Shown here: positions 1-9,892 of the stretch, one piece after another | Layout: each line of letters begins with the position of its first letter | How positions within the stretch are numbered: the stretch's first letter is position 1 | Source: Ctenosaura bakeri | Taxonomy: Eukaryota; Chordata; Lepidosauria; Squamata; Iguanidae | Length of the DNA: 64,000 bases | Direction: 5' to 3' | Assembly: GCA_948474755.1 (NCBI GenBank) | Contig: CAOLHI010004282.1 | Span: 61,741 to 125,740, forward strand | The notes under the pieces: model-generated | What the model saw: the letters and a program-made list of their open reading frames with translations, nothing else | The model's database searches: none | What the model was told of the DNA's origin: nothing | Translations under genes and position numbers: made by a program

Positions 1-1399
1 AAGCTATTTCCATACCTATCAAACAATTCCCAGGATTCATTGGGGAAGTCCCACCAATCAAAATGTCATGAAACCAACAGATTCTGGGGTGGGGCTCATA
101 CATTCCTCTGTCACTCACACACGTGCTGGTTTTACCCTATTGCTCAAGGCCAATAAAAGTCACGGCTGGCTGGTGACACAGGAGGATGCAATAGCCAAAC
201 TTGTCTAGCTCTAAGTGAAGGTGGTTAAAGTCACAAGTCCGTGGGAAAGCTCTAATTATCCCTTTAAAAAAATAACAAAATAAATAAAATAAAATAAAGG
301 ACAGGTCAGAGTCCTTTGCATATAAAAGTTTTGCAACAAGAGAGTTATTCCAGGTTATGAAAATTCTTCTCTGGGTGTGTTTCTTTATAGTGACATTTTT
401 AGGTATTTCTGCTTTGGGTTTTTGGTTGTTGTTGTTTTTTGTACTGTTAAAAATCAACATGACAATAAAAACTCAATAAAGTAATTCCACTGAAATCCTA
501 TAGCAGTAAAAGCAAGAAAGCAAAGAAAAGCAGCATTCACTCAGGACTCATTAAAGGCTTTGGAGAAGAGAAAGGGCTTCTGTTTGTTCCCTGAATGATT
601 AAAAAAACAACAACCATGAGCCAGATGAACTAGGGCAAGGAGGTATCCCAACCAAGGAACTCGAAATAAGGAGAAGCTTCTCACATCCTCCAACCATCCT
701 TATACAGTCCTAATTAATCCTGTGACAATCCACTTTCTCAGCCGCTTTTAAAATGTCCCAGTTTTCTCTGTCCTCTTCTCACTTCCCCCTCTGTCCTCAG
801 CTTACCTCAACTGCTGCAAACTAAATTCAAAGTGCAAAAGCACTACACCATCAAGAGGAAAAGGGCCATGGATGCAGTGTCCAGATAACAAACCTTCCAA
901 TGGTCTCAATTTGGCAGAAGCAGTCCTGAATCCATCATCCCACTTTTCAGCTGCTTTGACAATGCCCCAGCTTCAATTTCCTCCCACCGCTTTCCTCCTT
1001 TATCTTCAGCTAACTTCAGTTGCTGCAAACTGAGAAATCAGCAGAGGCAAAGAGGAGGAAGGGTGTATTCAGCAATGAAATCAGCAGGGGCATAGGAGAG
1101 GATGAGTGAGAATCTAGCTCTTCCCTGCAGACTCAGGCAAAAGCAAACTGCTGCAGCCTCTCCTAACTTGTGTATTTTTCCTCATTGATAACTTTTGCCA
1201 TCTTGGCCACACTCAGATTTTGCTGGCCATGTAGGTACTCATCTGTGAAATGTTGGTGAATGTGGCTTATTCCATTTTTCTTGCCTTTGAATGTAGGTGC
1301 AATGTGAAAGCTAGAGCCTAGGATTCTATCATTGAAGGTAAAAAGCTTTATTGAACTGAACTGTGCTTGATAGAGACAGAGGCTGCATGATAGAGAAAG
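1..1399. other. Intergenic sequence with no gene recognised
   Basis: I see no coding exon here; an open frame on the minus strand at 137-460 is AT-rich and resembles no family I know. The stretch holds an A-rich tract at about 264-300 and a diverged duplicated segment at 730-824 and 940-1032. In human the gene beyond BRD3OS on this side is VAV2, but no VAV2 exon is recognisable. Confidence 0.5.
730..1032. repeat. Two diverged copies of a ~93-bp unit
   Basis: Segments 730-824 and 940-1032 align along their length. Both begin CACTTT-TCAGC-GCTTT, both run through a pyrimidine-rich middle with CCCAG and CCTC blocks, and both end in TGCTGCAAACT. The offset is about 210 bp. They could be a local duplication or two insertions of one repeat family. 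Confidence 0.6.
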
Positions 1400-2285
1400 A
1401 CAGTCCTATGTGTTGATATAGAACCAGTTGTTGTTAAAGATAATATGGTTAGGTGGGCACAAAATATTGGACATCCAATTGAATGGGATACATGGGTGAG
1501 GGCTTGGAAAACAGATATAAAATTTATACCAAGCTTAAATTTAAGAGAAAATTTTTATAAAATGCTACATAGCTGGTATATGACACCAGAAAGACTGCAA
1601 AAAATAATTAAAAATGGAAATACAAGATGCTGGAAATATAATGAAAAGATGGGCTCATTTTATCATATGTGGTGGACCTGTAAGATAGTAAGAAAATTTT
1701 GGAAGGAAATACATGATGAAATTCAAAGAATTTATAATCTAAATTTTGAAATGAAGTCAAAGTTTTATCTGTTAAATATACTAGGGCAACAAAGAGATAT
1801 AAGGTCTCACTAGAAGACAATGTTATACCTGGTAACTGCTGTGAGACTGATATATGTGCAACACTGGAAAGGAAAGAAATATGTTGATATAGAAGAATGG
1901 AAATTCAAAGTCCTGGATATGGTTGAGATAGAAAAGATAGAAAAGTTTATTTTTCTTTGAAAAATAAACCTATCCAGAACTTTGAAAGGGAGTGGAGAGA
2001 GGTTTTAAACTGGATAAAGACATAGTATAAGAAAGGGAAAGAAATAAAGTAAGAAAGTATGTAAAGTAAAGCAACAAGGTAACAAGGCAATGTAACAAAC
2101 AATGTTGTAATGTAACAACATAATAATCTAAGATGTAGCAATGTAAAAACATTTTTTTCTTTTGAGTAAGTAGTAATTATGTATGAATGGTATGGAAACA
2201 TGCAGATTCAACTGGAAAATAAGCTTGGAAGTGGGCAGGGTTTTTTTTTAAATTTTCAATTATAAACTTTAATAAAAAATATTTA
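1400..2285 (+). mobile_element. LINE L1 fragment (3' end of ORF2 plus 3'UTR)
   Basis: The frame from 1445 to 1813 encodes a 122-residue peptide typical of the extreme C-terminus of L1 ORF2. It shows the motif CWKYNEK followed by FYHMWWTC, with W and K residues spaced as in L1 ORF2 tails, and then a purine-rich 3'UTR ending in an A/T-rich tail near 2280. The copy is heavily 5'-truncated and has no reverse transcriptase or endonuclease. A related fragment lies in the opposite orientation at 2985-3680. Confidence 0.8.
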
Positions 2286-2984
2286 AAAATATGTTAAAAC
2301 AAAGGATAATAAACAGTTTTAAAGAACAGTTAAACTTACAGGAAAAGTGTTTTGTGTGCAGTTTAAACTTATGTTTCACATGCTTATTAAATCTTTCTTT
2401 GTATTGCCTTTTACAGATCATAATAAAGGAACGTCCACAGAATGATCTCACCACAGAAATCTTTCTTTCTTACCTTCCAAATTTTCTATACTAGGTAAAT
2501 CCAAACATTTCAAGACAGTATAAAATATACATAGGACACAAATTAACATATGCTTTGTGTTGTCTAAGAAAGATATGAGGCTGGGCTACTCAGGACATGT
2601 CTGCAGAAACAAGCATATTTTGAACATGCGTCAAAACCTACCTAGAGTTGGAGCTGGTCAAATCATTACTGTGCCCATGTTTCCTGTTTTCCTTGAGGAT
2701 GGTGCTTGGCAGGAAGGAAATTTGACTACGCCAAGTTAAACCCTAGAAAGCAAAATATGACAGAGAAGCTGGAACTAAAGGGCATCACTTGTCAACATGA
2801 CAGAATAGAGGTCTGAGGCAAACGCCTTTGAGATGACCAGAAAATGTTTGAAAAAATTGGACTGGTGAAGCTGGTACTTGATGCTGGAAGTACTGTTGCC
2901 CACAGGTCATTCTGGGTTGGCCTGAGAAGCAAATATCTCCTGCAGATTCTCAGATGGGACAGTGGTCTCTTGCACTTACACAAT
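2286..2984. other. Unassigned intergenic spacer between two L1 ends
   Basis: Only short open frames occur here (2557-2739 plus, 2792-2983 minus), and none shows a recognisable domain or splice context. The segment at about 2795-2975 is less A/T-rich than its flanks and could be an old repeat or retropseudogene scrap, but I cannot identify it. Confidence 0.35.
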
Positions 2985-3680
2985 TTTTTAAAATTATTTT
3001 TTACTGAAACGTTTAATGAAAAAACAATTTAAAAAACCCCTCCCCGCTTCTAGACATCAATTTTCCCTGTTGAATCTGTGCTTAACATTCCATTCCATAA
3101 CATTCCATTCCATACATTATCTCTATTTTATAACAAATGTATATGATTACTTTTAGCTTATATGTAACTACATTTTATCTTTTACCACCTCATTTTGTCT
3201 TCCTCCTTTCTCACAGCCTTCCTTTCTTTTCCCTTATTTCATTCTTTTATCCAATTCAATACCTCTCACCATTCTCTTTCAAAGCTTTGGATTAGCTTAT
3301 TTTTAAGTGAAAAAGTTAATTTTTCTGTCGCTCCCATATCCAGGACTCTGAATTTCCATTCTCTTATATCAATATATTATCCTTCTTTCCAATGTTGAGC
3401 ATAAGTCAATCTTGCTGCAATTATTATATATAACAATGTCTTTTGATGAGATCTTATTTCTCTTTGTTGCCCTAACGTGTTCAACAAATAAAGTTCTGGC
3501 TTCATTTCAAAGTTTAAACCATACATTCTTTGAATTTCATCATGTGTTTCTTTCCAAAACTTTTTTGCTATTTTGCAGGTCCATCACATATGAAAAAAAG
3601 ATCCCTTTTTCTCATCACATTCCCAACATTTTCCTGCACATTACACAACTGTAGCTCTTTGATAGCACTTTTAACTGTCA
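2985..3680 (-). mobile_element. LINE L1 fragment, 3' end, minus strand
   Basis: Read on the minus strand this matches the L1 at 1400-2285. The antisense frame at 3412-3654 shares the FFEFHHVF block seen antisense to the first copy at 1608-1820. The A/T-rich 3' end is near 2985. It is 5'-truncated and non-functional, and with the first copy it forms an inverted pair about 700 bp apart. Confidence 0.75.
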
Positions 3681-3689
3681 TGGCTCACC

Positions 3690-3790
3690 TCCATAGAATC
3701 CTGGGATGTATAGTTCCATGAAGGATTCTGCTTCCTGAGAGCACCAGCGCTTCACAAAACTATAAATCCCACGAAGTCTATAGGAGGCAG
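3690..3790. repeat. Short foldback (MITE-like) fragment
   Basis: TAGAATCCTGGGATGTATAG at the left is complemented by CTATAAATCCCACGAAGTCTATAG at the right, forming an imperfect hairpin of about 95 bp. The AATCCTGGGA core is shared with the palindromic MITEs at 4229-4418 and 41609-41753. Confidence 0.5.
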
Positions 3791-4228
3791 CTGTGACAAG
3801 AAAAGTGGTATTGACGTACTCTAGCTATGTGGCATGGAAGTGATGGGTGTGAGAGGTCACATGGAAGAGCTCCTCAGGGGCAAGAGAAGGCCGGTGTGTG
3901 TTGTGGCCCTGATGAGGATGTGGCCGGGGGCGGGTGGGCCTAGAACACGGCAGGTAGGACGGGTTGCTGTAGAGCCAGGAGGGAATCCAGGGGAGGCAGA
4001 CAGGCAAGGGGAAGGTGGGGAGAAGGGCGGAGAAGAAACAGGATGGAGGGCATCCCTTGTTGTAATCTTTAGCACTGGAGGGGTCCCCAGGAGCCATCCA
4101 GTCCAACCCCATTCTGCGTGTGTGTGGAGGGAGGGAGGGAGGGAGGAAAGGGGTGCCAGAGTGGCATTTTTGGAAAACAAAACCTGAGCATGGAGCACAC
4201 CTCAATATTCTTCAGCCAGAGACAAGGG

Positions 4229-4418
4229 CCATTTCCGCACTAGGCTGTTATAGGGCTATGATGCCACTTTCAACTTCCTATGGAATCCTGGGGTTTGCAG
4301 TTTCGGGAGGGACCTCAAAGGCCATCCTCAAAAGCCCCTCCCTAAACTGCAAACCCCAGGATTCCATAGGATGTTGAAAGTGGAATCATAGCGCTATAAC
4401 AGTCTAGTGCGGAAATGG
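4229..4418. mobile_element. Palindromic MITE (foldback DNA transposon)
   Basis: The left arm starts CCATTTCCGCACTAG and the right arm ends in its complement, CTAGTGCGGAAATGG. The arms are about 83 bp each and nearly identical once reversed. They contain AGGGCTATGAT, the AATCCTGGGGTTTGCAGTTT block and GGGAGGG, and enclose a spacer of about 25 bp. No coding sequence is present. It lies directly upstream of the CpG island. Related copies are at 25582-25775, 28192-28400 and 41609-41753. Confidence 0.85.
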
Positions 4419-4429
4419 ACAGGGACAGG

Positions 4430-5400
4430 AAATCCCGCCAACCGCCAAGGAGGGGGAAGAGCAGGGGCCCTGGGGAGGGGGCAGCTTGCCTTGGGCTCCC
4501 CCCTCCACCAGGATCGATTAAGCTTGTAGCCCTGTTCGGTACCCAAGTCTCCACAAAAACCAAATTATTGTTCTGTGAGGCGAAGCGAGGCGCCCCCCGT
4601 CCCGGCCAGGGCCACCCTAGCGGCGCGCGCGGGCTTCTCCCTCCCCCAGGGCTCTTCACAGGCAGGCTGGAGTCAGAGTAGGCGCCGCTCCGGCCCACAA
4701 AAATCCCATTGTGGAGGGGGGGTGTCGGGCCAGGAGGAAGGCCTCTGGCGAACTCCTTCCGCGCCAAAATGCCCCCCGAGAAGCGCAGGCGGGCCTCCCT
4801 CCTCCACAGGAGGGGAAGATGGCGGGGAGGCTGGGGGAGAGCGCCGGGGAGGAGGGAGGAGGCCGGGGGCCGGCTGGGAGGGGCGCCGCGGGGCCTCTGC
4901 CGGGAGCGGCGGGCCGGCGAAGCGGGCCTTTCGAGAGCGAGACCCCGAAGCCGGCCCTCGCGCGCCCGGCAGCCGCCTCAAGAGCGCCGCCTCAGGCCGC
5001 CTCATTCCGTCCCCCGCGGGGCCCAGCGGGCCGGCTCCGCCCGGCGGTGACGCGGGCCGCCTGGCCCTCCTCCTCCGGGCCGTAGCGTGGAGACGGAGGG
5101 CGACGCTGAGGAGGGCCCGCCGGCGGAGGCGCAGGAGAGGCCGGGCCGGGCTGGGCTGGGCTCAGGCCGCCCGGACGACGAGGCTGGCCTGGCCCGGTCG
5201 GGTGAGTGAGCGGGTGGGAGGAGGCCGGGGAGAGGCCGCCGGGGAGTGTCGTTACGGGGCCAGGAGGAGGGCATCGCCCTCCAAGCGTGCAGCCTCACTT
5301 CCCCCAAAGAGGTGCCTCTGAGCACGCGAAAAGCGCCTCCTGGCCACCAAGTGCTGAGGGAAGGGTGGAGGCAGGGGGTTTAATTATTGGGGGAGCCACA
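4430..5400 (+). promoter_or_regulatory. BRD3OS: CpG island promoter and first-exon region of BRD3OS
   Basis: About 1 kb is very rich in C, G and CpG, with no TATA box seen. A YY1-type motif, AAGATGGCGG, lies at 4816-4825; such motifs often sit just downstream of transcription starts on the sense strand. A strong donor (CGG|GTGAGT) ends a likely first exon at 5201. No BRD3OS coding sequence is here, so this exon would be 5'UTR. The long open frames on both strands are by-products of GC richness. Assignment to BRD3OS rests on the ORF 1.2 kb downstream and on human gene order; a divergent leftward transcript is also possible. Confidence 0.7.
5201..5207 (+). other. BRD3OS: Candidate splice donor of the BRD3OS leader exon
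   Basis: The exon would end at 5201 with GTGAGT at 5202-5207, a near-consensus donor at the downstream side of the CpG island. Candidate acceptors before the ORF would start exons at 5763 (CTCTGCAG), 6027 (GTCTCAG) or 6346 (ACTTGCAG). The last gives a 66-nt exon leader with no upstream ATG. The choice cannot be settled without RNA. Confidence 0.5.
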
Positions 5401-5402
5401 TG

Positions 5403-5580
5403 AGGGCGACGTGGTGGAGTGGTTTGAGCGCTGGAGAACGTCTCTGGAAACCGGGGTTCGAACCGCCCTGGGCGAGCTTGGACCAGTCACACTCTCTCAG
5501 CCCCAGAGGAAGACCAAGGAAAACCCGTCTTGGTGTTGCCATAAGTGGGAAATGACTTAAAGGCACACAGCAAAAAGAGA
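5403..5580 (+). repeat. tRNA-derived SINE (full-length copy)
   Basis: The head resembles a tRNA gene: an A-box-like GTGGTGGAGTGGTTTGAG and a B-box GGTTCGAAC. The body contains CACTCTCTCAGCC and the tail contains CATAAGTGGGAAATGACTT then AAAGGCACACAGCAAAA. This is the standard tRNA-SINE structure in squamates. It lies between the CpG island and the BRD3OS ORF. Confidence 0.8.
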
Positions 5581-6345
5581 AGCGCTAACCCCAGGTTGTG
5601 CAGAAAGCCTCTGCTAAAGTAGCCCCGCCAGCGGACTCTGATACCCAGCATTTCTTGCCAGCGTAGCTTATGGGGAGGAAGGCTGGGAATGGCCGTCCAA
5701 CAGCATCCGGAGGGCTGCAGGACTCCCACCTTTGACCCAGACTGTTTCTAATTGCTCTGCAGGTTCTTGATTGGTGGCAGCAATGGCCTGGGCGCCACAG
5801 TAGCCAGCCGGCCATGAGGAGGGACAGTTCCCTCTGGGTCCTGGATGGAGCAGCAGCATCTGGCCTTGGCGTGGTCCCCGTGAACCCTGGTCCTTCATTG
5901 CCTGACTCTCAAGGTGTCTCCCTTCCGCTGACCAGGCTAAAGAAGCAGGAGCTGTCAGTAGCTGGGTCTGTCGTTTGCTAGCCTCCGACAATGGGGGACT
6001 GTTTTCTCATTCTGCGTTCTGTCTCAGGTGTTCCCTGTGTTCTCCAGCTCCAGAGAATTTAGGGAGACAGCTTGCAGGGAAGATGCAGAAAACGGAGCAG
6101 ATAACTAAGGCAAGTATGTACTTAGAGAACAGGATGGCAGAAGACATCTCAGTGCTTATATACACAGTGCTACCGCATTTTTGAAAAGATGTATGAACAC
6201 CCAGAGGCTTTTTCCATCGCAAGCATAAACCCTTTCTGCCTTCTGCTCCAGTTGCACAGTATTACTTCCCTGGCTGGGTCCTGTACAAGGTTTTCTCTCT
6301 ACCTGAGAGCTAGCGGGGGCTGTTTGTTGATGTCCTGACTTGCAG
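5581..6345 (+). other. Putative BRD3OS intron, no repeat recognised
   Basis: This stretch holds two pyrimidine-rich acceptor-like sites (before 5763 and before 6027) that could define an alternative or additional leader exon. No conserved ORF or repeat is evident. Confidence 0.4.
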
Positions 6346-6411
6346 CTTGGACCAACCGTAATAGTAAAAACTCTCTAGCTTCTGAAGAGTGAGGTCGTAG
6401 TAGGTGGAGAG

Positions 6412-6666
6412 ATGAGTGGTCGTCCACCCCTTGCTGAGAAAGCTCTTTCCGAGGGCTATGCTCGTCTCCGGTACAGGGACACCTCCCTCCTCATCTGGCA
6501 GCAGCAGCAACAGAAACTAGAGAGTCTGCCACCAGGAACTTACTTGAATCGGAGCCACAGCATGTGGTACTCACAATATGGCAACCAGGCCATCCTGGTG
6601 AGGGATAAAAACAAACTGGATGTTTCCAGGGACACGGGCCAGTCCAAGTTTTGCACTGTGATGTGA
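6412..6666 (+). CDS. BRD3OS: BRD3OS small conserved protein, 84 aa
   Basis: An uninterrupted single-exon ORF starts with [20 protein letters not shown] and ends [10 protein letters not shown] recognise this, from memory of the family, as the small protein of the BRD3 opposite-strand gene of mammals; the function is not established. Visible features are a five-Gln run (residues 30-34) after a hydrophobic SLLIW patch, a Tyr/Trp-rich centre (MWYSQYG, 51-57), a charged RDKNK segment and a C-terminal T-V-M that fits a class I PDZ ligand (S/T-X-hydrophobic). There is no signal peptide or membrane helix, so a cytosolic protein binding a PDZ partner is a reasonable inference only. The ATG has G at -3, and no upstream ATG lies in the 66 nt after the nearest acceptor. 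The gene converges with BRD3, as in human. Confidence 0.85.
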   Translation: MSGRPPLAEKALSEGYARLRYRDTSLLIWQQQQQKLESLPPGTYLNRSHSMWYSQYGNQAILVRDKNKLDVSRDTGQSKFCTVM

Positions 6667-7185
6667 CTTCAGGGCAAAGGGTCAGAAAGCCAGGTGGATC
6701 CATCACCCTGGGGGCAGTAAATGTATTCTTGGTGTTAACAGTTATCTCTTCTGGAGCAGCTCCTGGTTGTAAATCTGGGTGTTGAGTCTTATTCCTGACA
6801 GAGGTTCTGCACCAGGATAGTCCCCATATTATCAAGAGTATCTGCAAGAGGAACAGCTATAAAACTGAATGTGAGTTTACTGCTTTGCAGTACTGACTCT
6901 GGCCAGTCCTGTGTGGTACCTTGGAGGCTTACTTAACCCTGGATCCAGACAGTGGCTTCCTAGATTGTCTTAAGGTGGTGATTCTGTTTATCTTGCTGCA
7001 TTTTGGAGAGTGTTTCCCAGATTACTTGGGAAATGGTCTTTCAGTGACTGCAGAACTAGCCTGCCTGTCCATCTAAAATGGCTTCTGCTCTGAAATGAAG
7101 CCCCACTGTCCTAGGCATCCTCCCTTGTTCGTGTTTTGCTTGTTTCACTACAGAGATGCTCTCCAACTGACATTTATGTCTGCTG

Positions 7186-7191
7186 AATAAA
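7186..7191 (+). terminator. BRD3OS: Candidate BRD3OS poly(A) signal
   Basis: AATAAA lies 520 nt after the BRD3OS stop codon. A second AATAAA is at 7451-7456. Neither can be confirmed without transcript ends. Confidence 0.35.
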
Positions 7192-8149
7192 AAGGGCCAA
7201 AGGTGGTAGAATCAGCTGCCAAGTCCAATTTATTTCAGTGGACTTACTCTGAGTAAAACTGACCTTGAACTTAGCATACTGAAATGCAGAATGTCTGAAC
7301 CACCAACTGTGTTGCATCTTCAGTCTGGTCTTTCTTCCTGTTTTGACCTACAGTTATGCCCACATTTTACTGTTGGCAATGCTAGTTGTGTGTGGGGAGA
7401 GGTATAGCCAAAAATGTCTGGAGCACTATAGGTTGAGGAAGGCTGGTGTAAATAAACCTTCACGGTTAAAAAGGAAGGTATGCCTCCAAGTGCTCAGTGG
7501 ATAGTTTTTTATTTTGAAACAAGCCCAGGGTCTTTCAGCCTATGTCTGTATTTTAGTGGCCTTCTTCTGGGGCTACATAAAAACAAATACAAATAGAAAT
7601 GTCAGCTTAAAAATCAAAAATACAATACATAATTATATACCATAATATGAACAGAAAAAACCATAATACGTTTCAGTGTTTGTACATTGCATAAAGCCCA
7701 TATGTACCAATATACTATGTAGCAGCAGCAGTTTCTGAGCTGACAATCCCATTCCATTTGCTGGGCCAACAAGAGACTAGAGAACCAGGCACGAGGATTT
7801 TTTTTTTTAAGCAAATGGTCAGAAAAAAAAGTGGGTCGGAGGGAAGATAGACTGAAATGTGTTGGACTTGTTTCAGAATAAAAACCATCCACTGAGACTT
7901 GAAGATGTATCTCCCTTTTTTGTCATGTGGATGCTGTGGACGGTCTCTAGCATTTGCCTCTCACAGAAATGAACAGCAGCCTAAACTAGGAGCTGGATAG
8001 ACAGACTCTGTACCTCCCTCTTCCCTTTGGCTTAAACCAAATTGAAGTAAAAGGCATTTTTGAACATAAAAGGAAAAATGTTGGTCTACCATTAATGCAA
8101 ATGTAAATTTTTCCTTGAGTCTTGTGTTCTGTGTTCAAGATGTTATTAT

Positions 8150-9205
8150 TTTTGCAACATGCCAAAATGCATACTATTTATTACTTTAGTTTTACTATAT
8201 ATAACTAGCTTGAGTGAGTTTGGGTCTTCAAGAAACTCAGGAATGTGTGGACATTTATATCTGAACAGGCAGTGGGTGGTATCTAATATTCCATGAACAC
8301 TCTTTGTTTGTGAGTTTTTGTTGTTGCTGTTTTTAATGCATCACAACCAGAGCTAATCTGAGCATGGTGCCAGGGTATGTGACCTCCTTGTTGGATGGTG
8401 TGTGTGTGTGTGTGTGTGTGTATTTTTTTAAAAAACTATATACATTAACAACTACTCACTGTGTTATGTTCTACATTAGTTTTAAAAATTCTTCCTGTTT
8501 TTTAAATTCAGTATTGTTTACAGAAACTCAATGAAATGAAGAGAGTTTGTTAGTCACAACTGCAGTCCAGTTGATTTCAGTAGGTCTGTCCTTAACATAG
8601 GACATTGGTTTCCTCCATGTTTTGAACTTCAGTTCCCAGAATTCCTGGCCATTGGCCAAGCTGGCTGGAGCTTCTGCAAGGCAAAGTCCAAAATACCTGC
8701 AGGACCAAATTTGGGAACCACTGACAGGACTAACAGTGGTTCTGGTGAGAGGTGGGAATCAGATGTCCTTCTAGGTGTTGTTAGACTGCAGCGCTAAGCA
8801 GCCTTAGCCAGGGAGAACAATGGTAAGGAATGTTGGGAGTTGCAATTCTTTTGATTTGGCTCACAGCTTTTTATTTAGGCACCACGCTGTCCCATGTAGC
8901 AAAGTGCCTCCCTCTTTCGTTGTCGTAGTACAGTATTCATAGCGTTAACTCAGGTGCAAACTTCAGAACACCTCTTCTGGAGAGTCACCCATTAAGAGAC
9001 TATTATTTAAATAGGAAACTCCAATGCATACTTGAGTTTTGTTTTTTCTGCTTTTGATTCTGTCCCCCTATGCAGAGGTGATTTTTGCAACATGCCAAAA
9101 TGTGTACTATTTATTGCTTTTGTTTTACAATAACTAACCAGAGGGAACTTGGATTTTCAAAAAACTCACAAATGTGTGGGCCTATACTTGAACAGGAAGG
9201 GTGTT
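8150..9205. repeat. Two diverged copies of a ~125-bp unit
   Basis: 8150-8275 and 9078-9205 both contain TTTTTGCAACATGCCAAAAT, then TACTATTTATT, a T-rich stretch with a 'ttttac' block, CAAGAAACTCA or CAAAAAACTCA, AATGTGTGG and TGAACAGG. Similarity is clear by eye over the whole unit, with substitutions and small indels. The intervening 800 bp is not duplicated. Confidence 0.7.
8396..8421. repeat. (TG)n microsatellite
   Basis: A run of about 12 TG dinucleotides is followed by a T-rich tract. Confidence 0.9.
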
Positions 9206-9427
9206 CCTGGACACCATTTTTCTGGACCATGAAGCTCACCACCAGTCCCCAACTCCCTTTTTTTTTTTAAATTGGTGCAAGAATGTTCCCTCCCCACCCC
9301 CACAAGCATCCAGAACCATGTTTTACCCCAAACAATTCCACATTCCTCCTCAGCCCCTCAAAATGGTGACTGGAACCTTGGTCTCTGGGGTCACTTCCTG
9401 TTACCATTTTGAGAGAGACTGCAGAGG

Positions 9428-9892
9428 AATCATAGAATCATAGAAATCTAGAGTTAGAAGAGACCACACAGGCCATCCAGTCCAACCCCCTGCCATGCAG
9501 GAACACCCTCAAAGCACTCCCAACAGATGGCCATCCAGCCTCTGCTTAAAAACCTCCAAGGAAGGAGACTCCACTACACTCTGAGGCAGCATATTCCACT
9601 GCCGGACAGCCCTGACTCAGGAAGTTCTTCCTGAGGTTCAGGTGGAATCTCCTTTCCTGCAGCTTGAATCCATTGCTCCTTGTCCTGGTCTCTGGAGCAG
9701 CAGAAAACAAGCCCTCTCCTCCCTCTACGTGGCATCCCTTCAGATATTTAAACATGGCTATCATGTCCCCTCTTAACCTTCTCTTCTGCAGACTAAACAT
9801 ACCCAGCTCTCTAAGTCTATCCTCATAGGGCATGGCTTCCAGGCCTCTCACCATTTTGGTTGCCCTCCTCTGGAAAACAGACATTTGTTCTT
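9428..9892 (-). mobile_element. CR1 LINE, 3' end, minus strand
   Basis: On the minus strand the frame 9884 to 9546 encodes the CR1 post-RT region (blocks [28 protein letters not shown] and RSNGFKL). It is followed by the CR1 3'UTR and the short tail repeat read here as AGAATCATAGAAATC. The copy is 5'-truncated and lacks the RT domain. Confidence 0.9.

Larger units (their letters stand above)
6667..9427 (+). other. BRD3OS 3'UTR or intergenic sequence
   Basis: No further ORF is convincing. AATAAA hexamers on the plus strand at 7186-7191 and 7451-7456 are candidate polyadenylation signals, but later ones cannot be excluded. The stretch also holds a (TG)n microsatellite, two copies of a ~125-bp unit (8150-8275 and 9078-9205), and two fragments of a dispersed repeat with a 'cagttcccagaattcctggc'-like core (about 8605-8725 and 8755-8850). 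Confidence 0.5.

Noticed and set aside
2792..2983. Possible retropseudogene scrap
   Set aside because: The short frame shows no family match on either strand and no poly(A) tail or target duplication could be found.
4575..5321. 248-codon plus-strand open frame and several overlapping frames on both strands
   Set aside because: They lie in the CpG island, are dominated by Arg, Gly, Pro and Ala, overlap in several frames at once and match no family. Open frames arise here because stop codons are A/T-rich.
5403..5580. A tRNA gene
   Set aside because: A- and B-box-like motifs are present, but the anticodon arm cannot be formed convincingly and a SINE body and tail follow, as in about a dozen other copies in the window.
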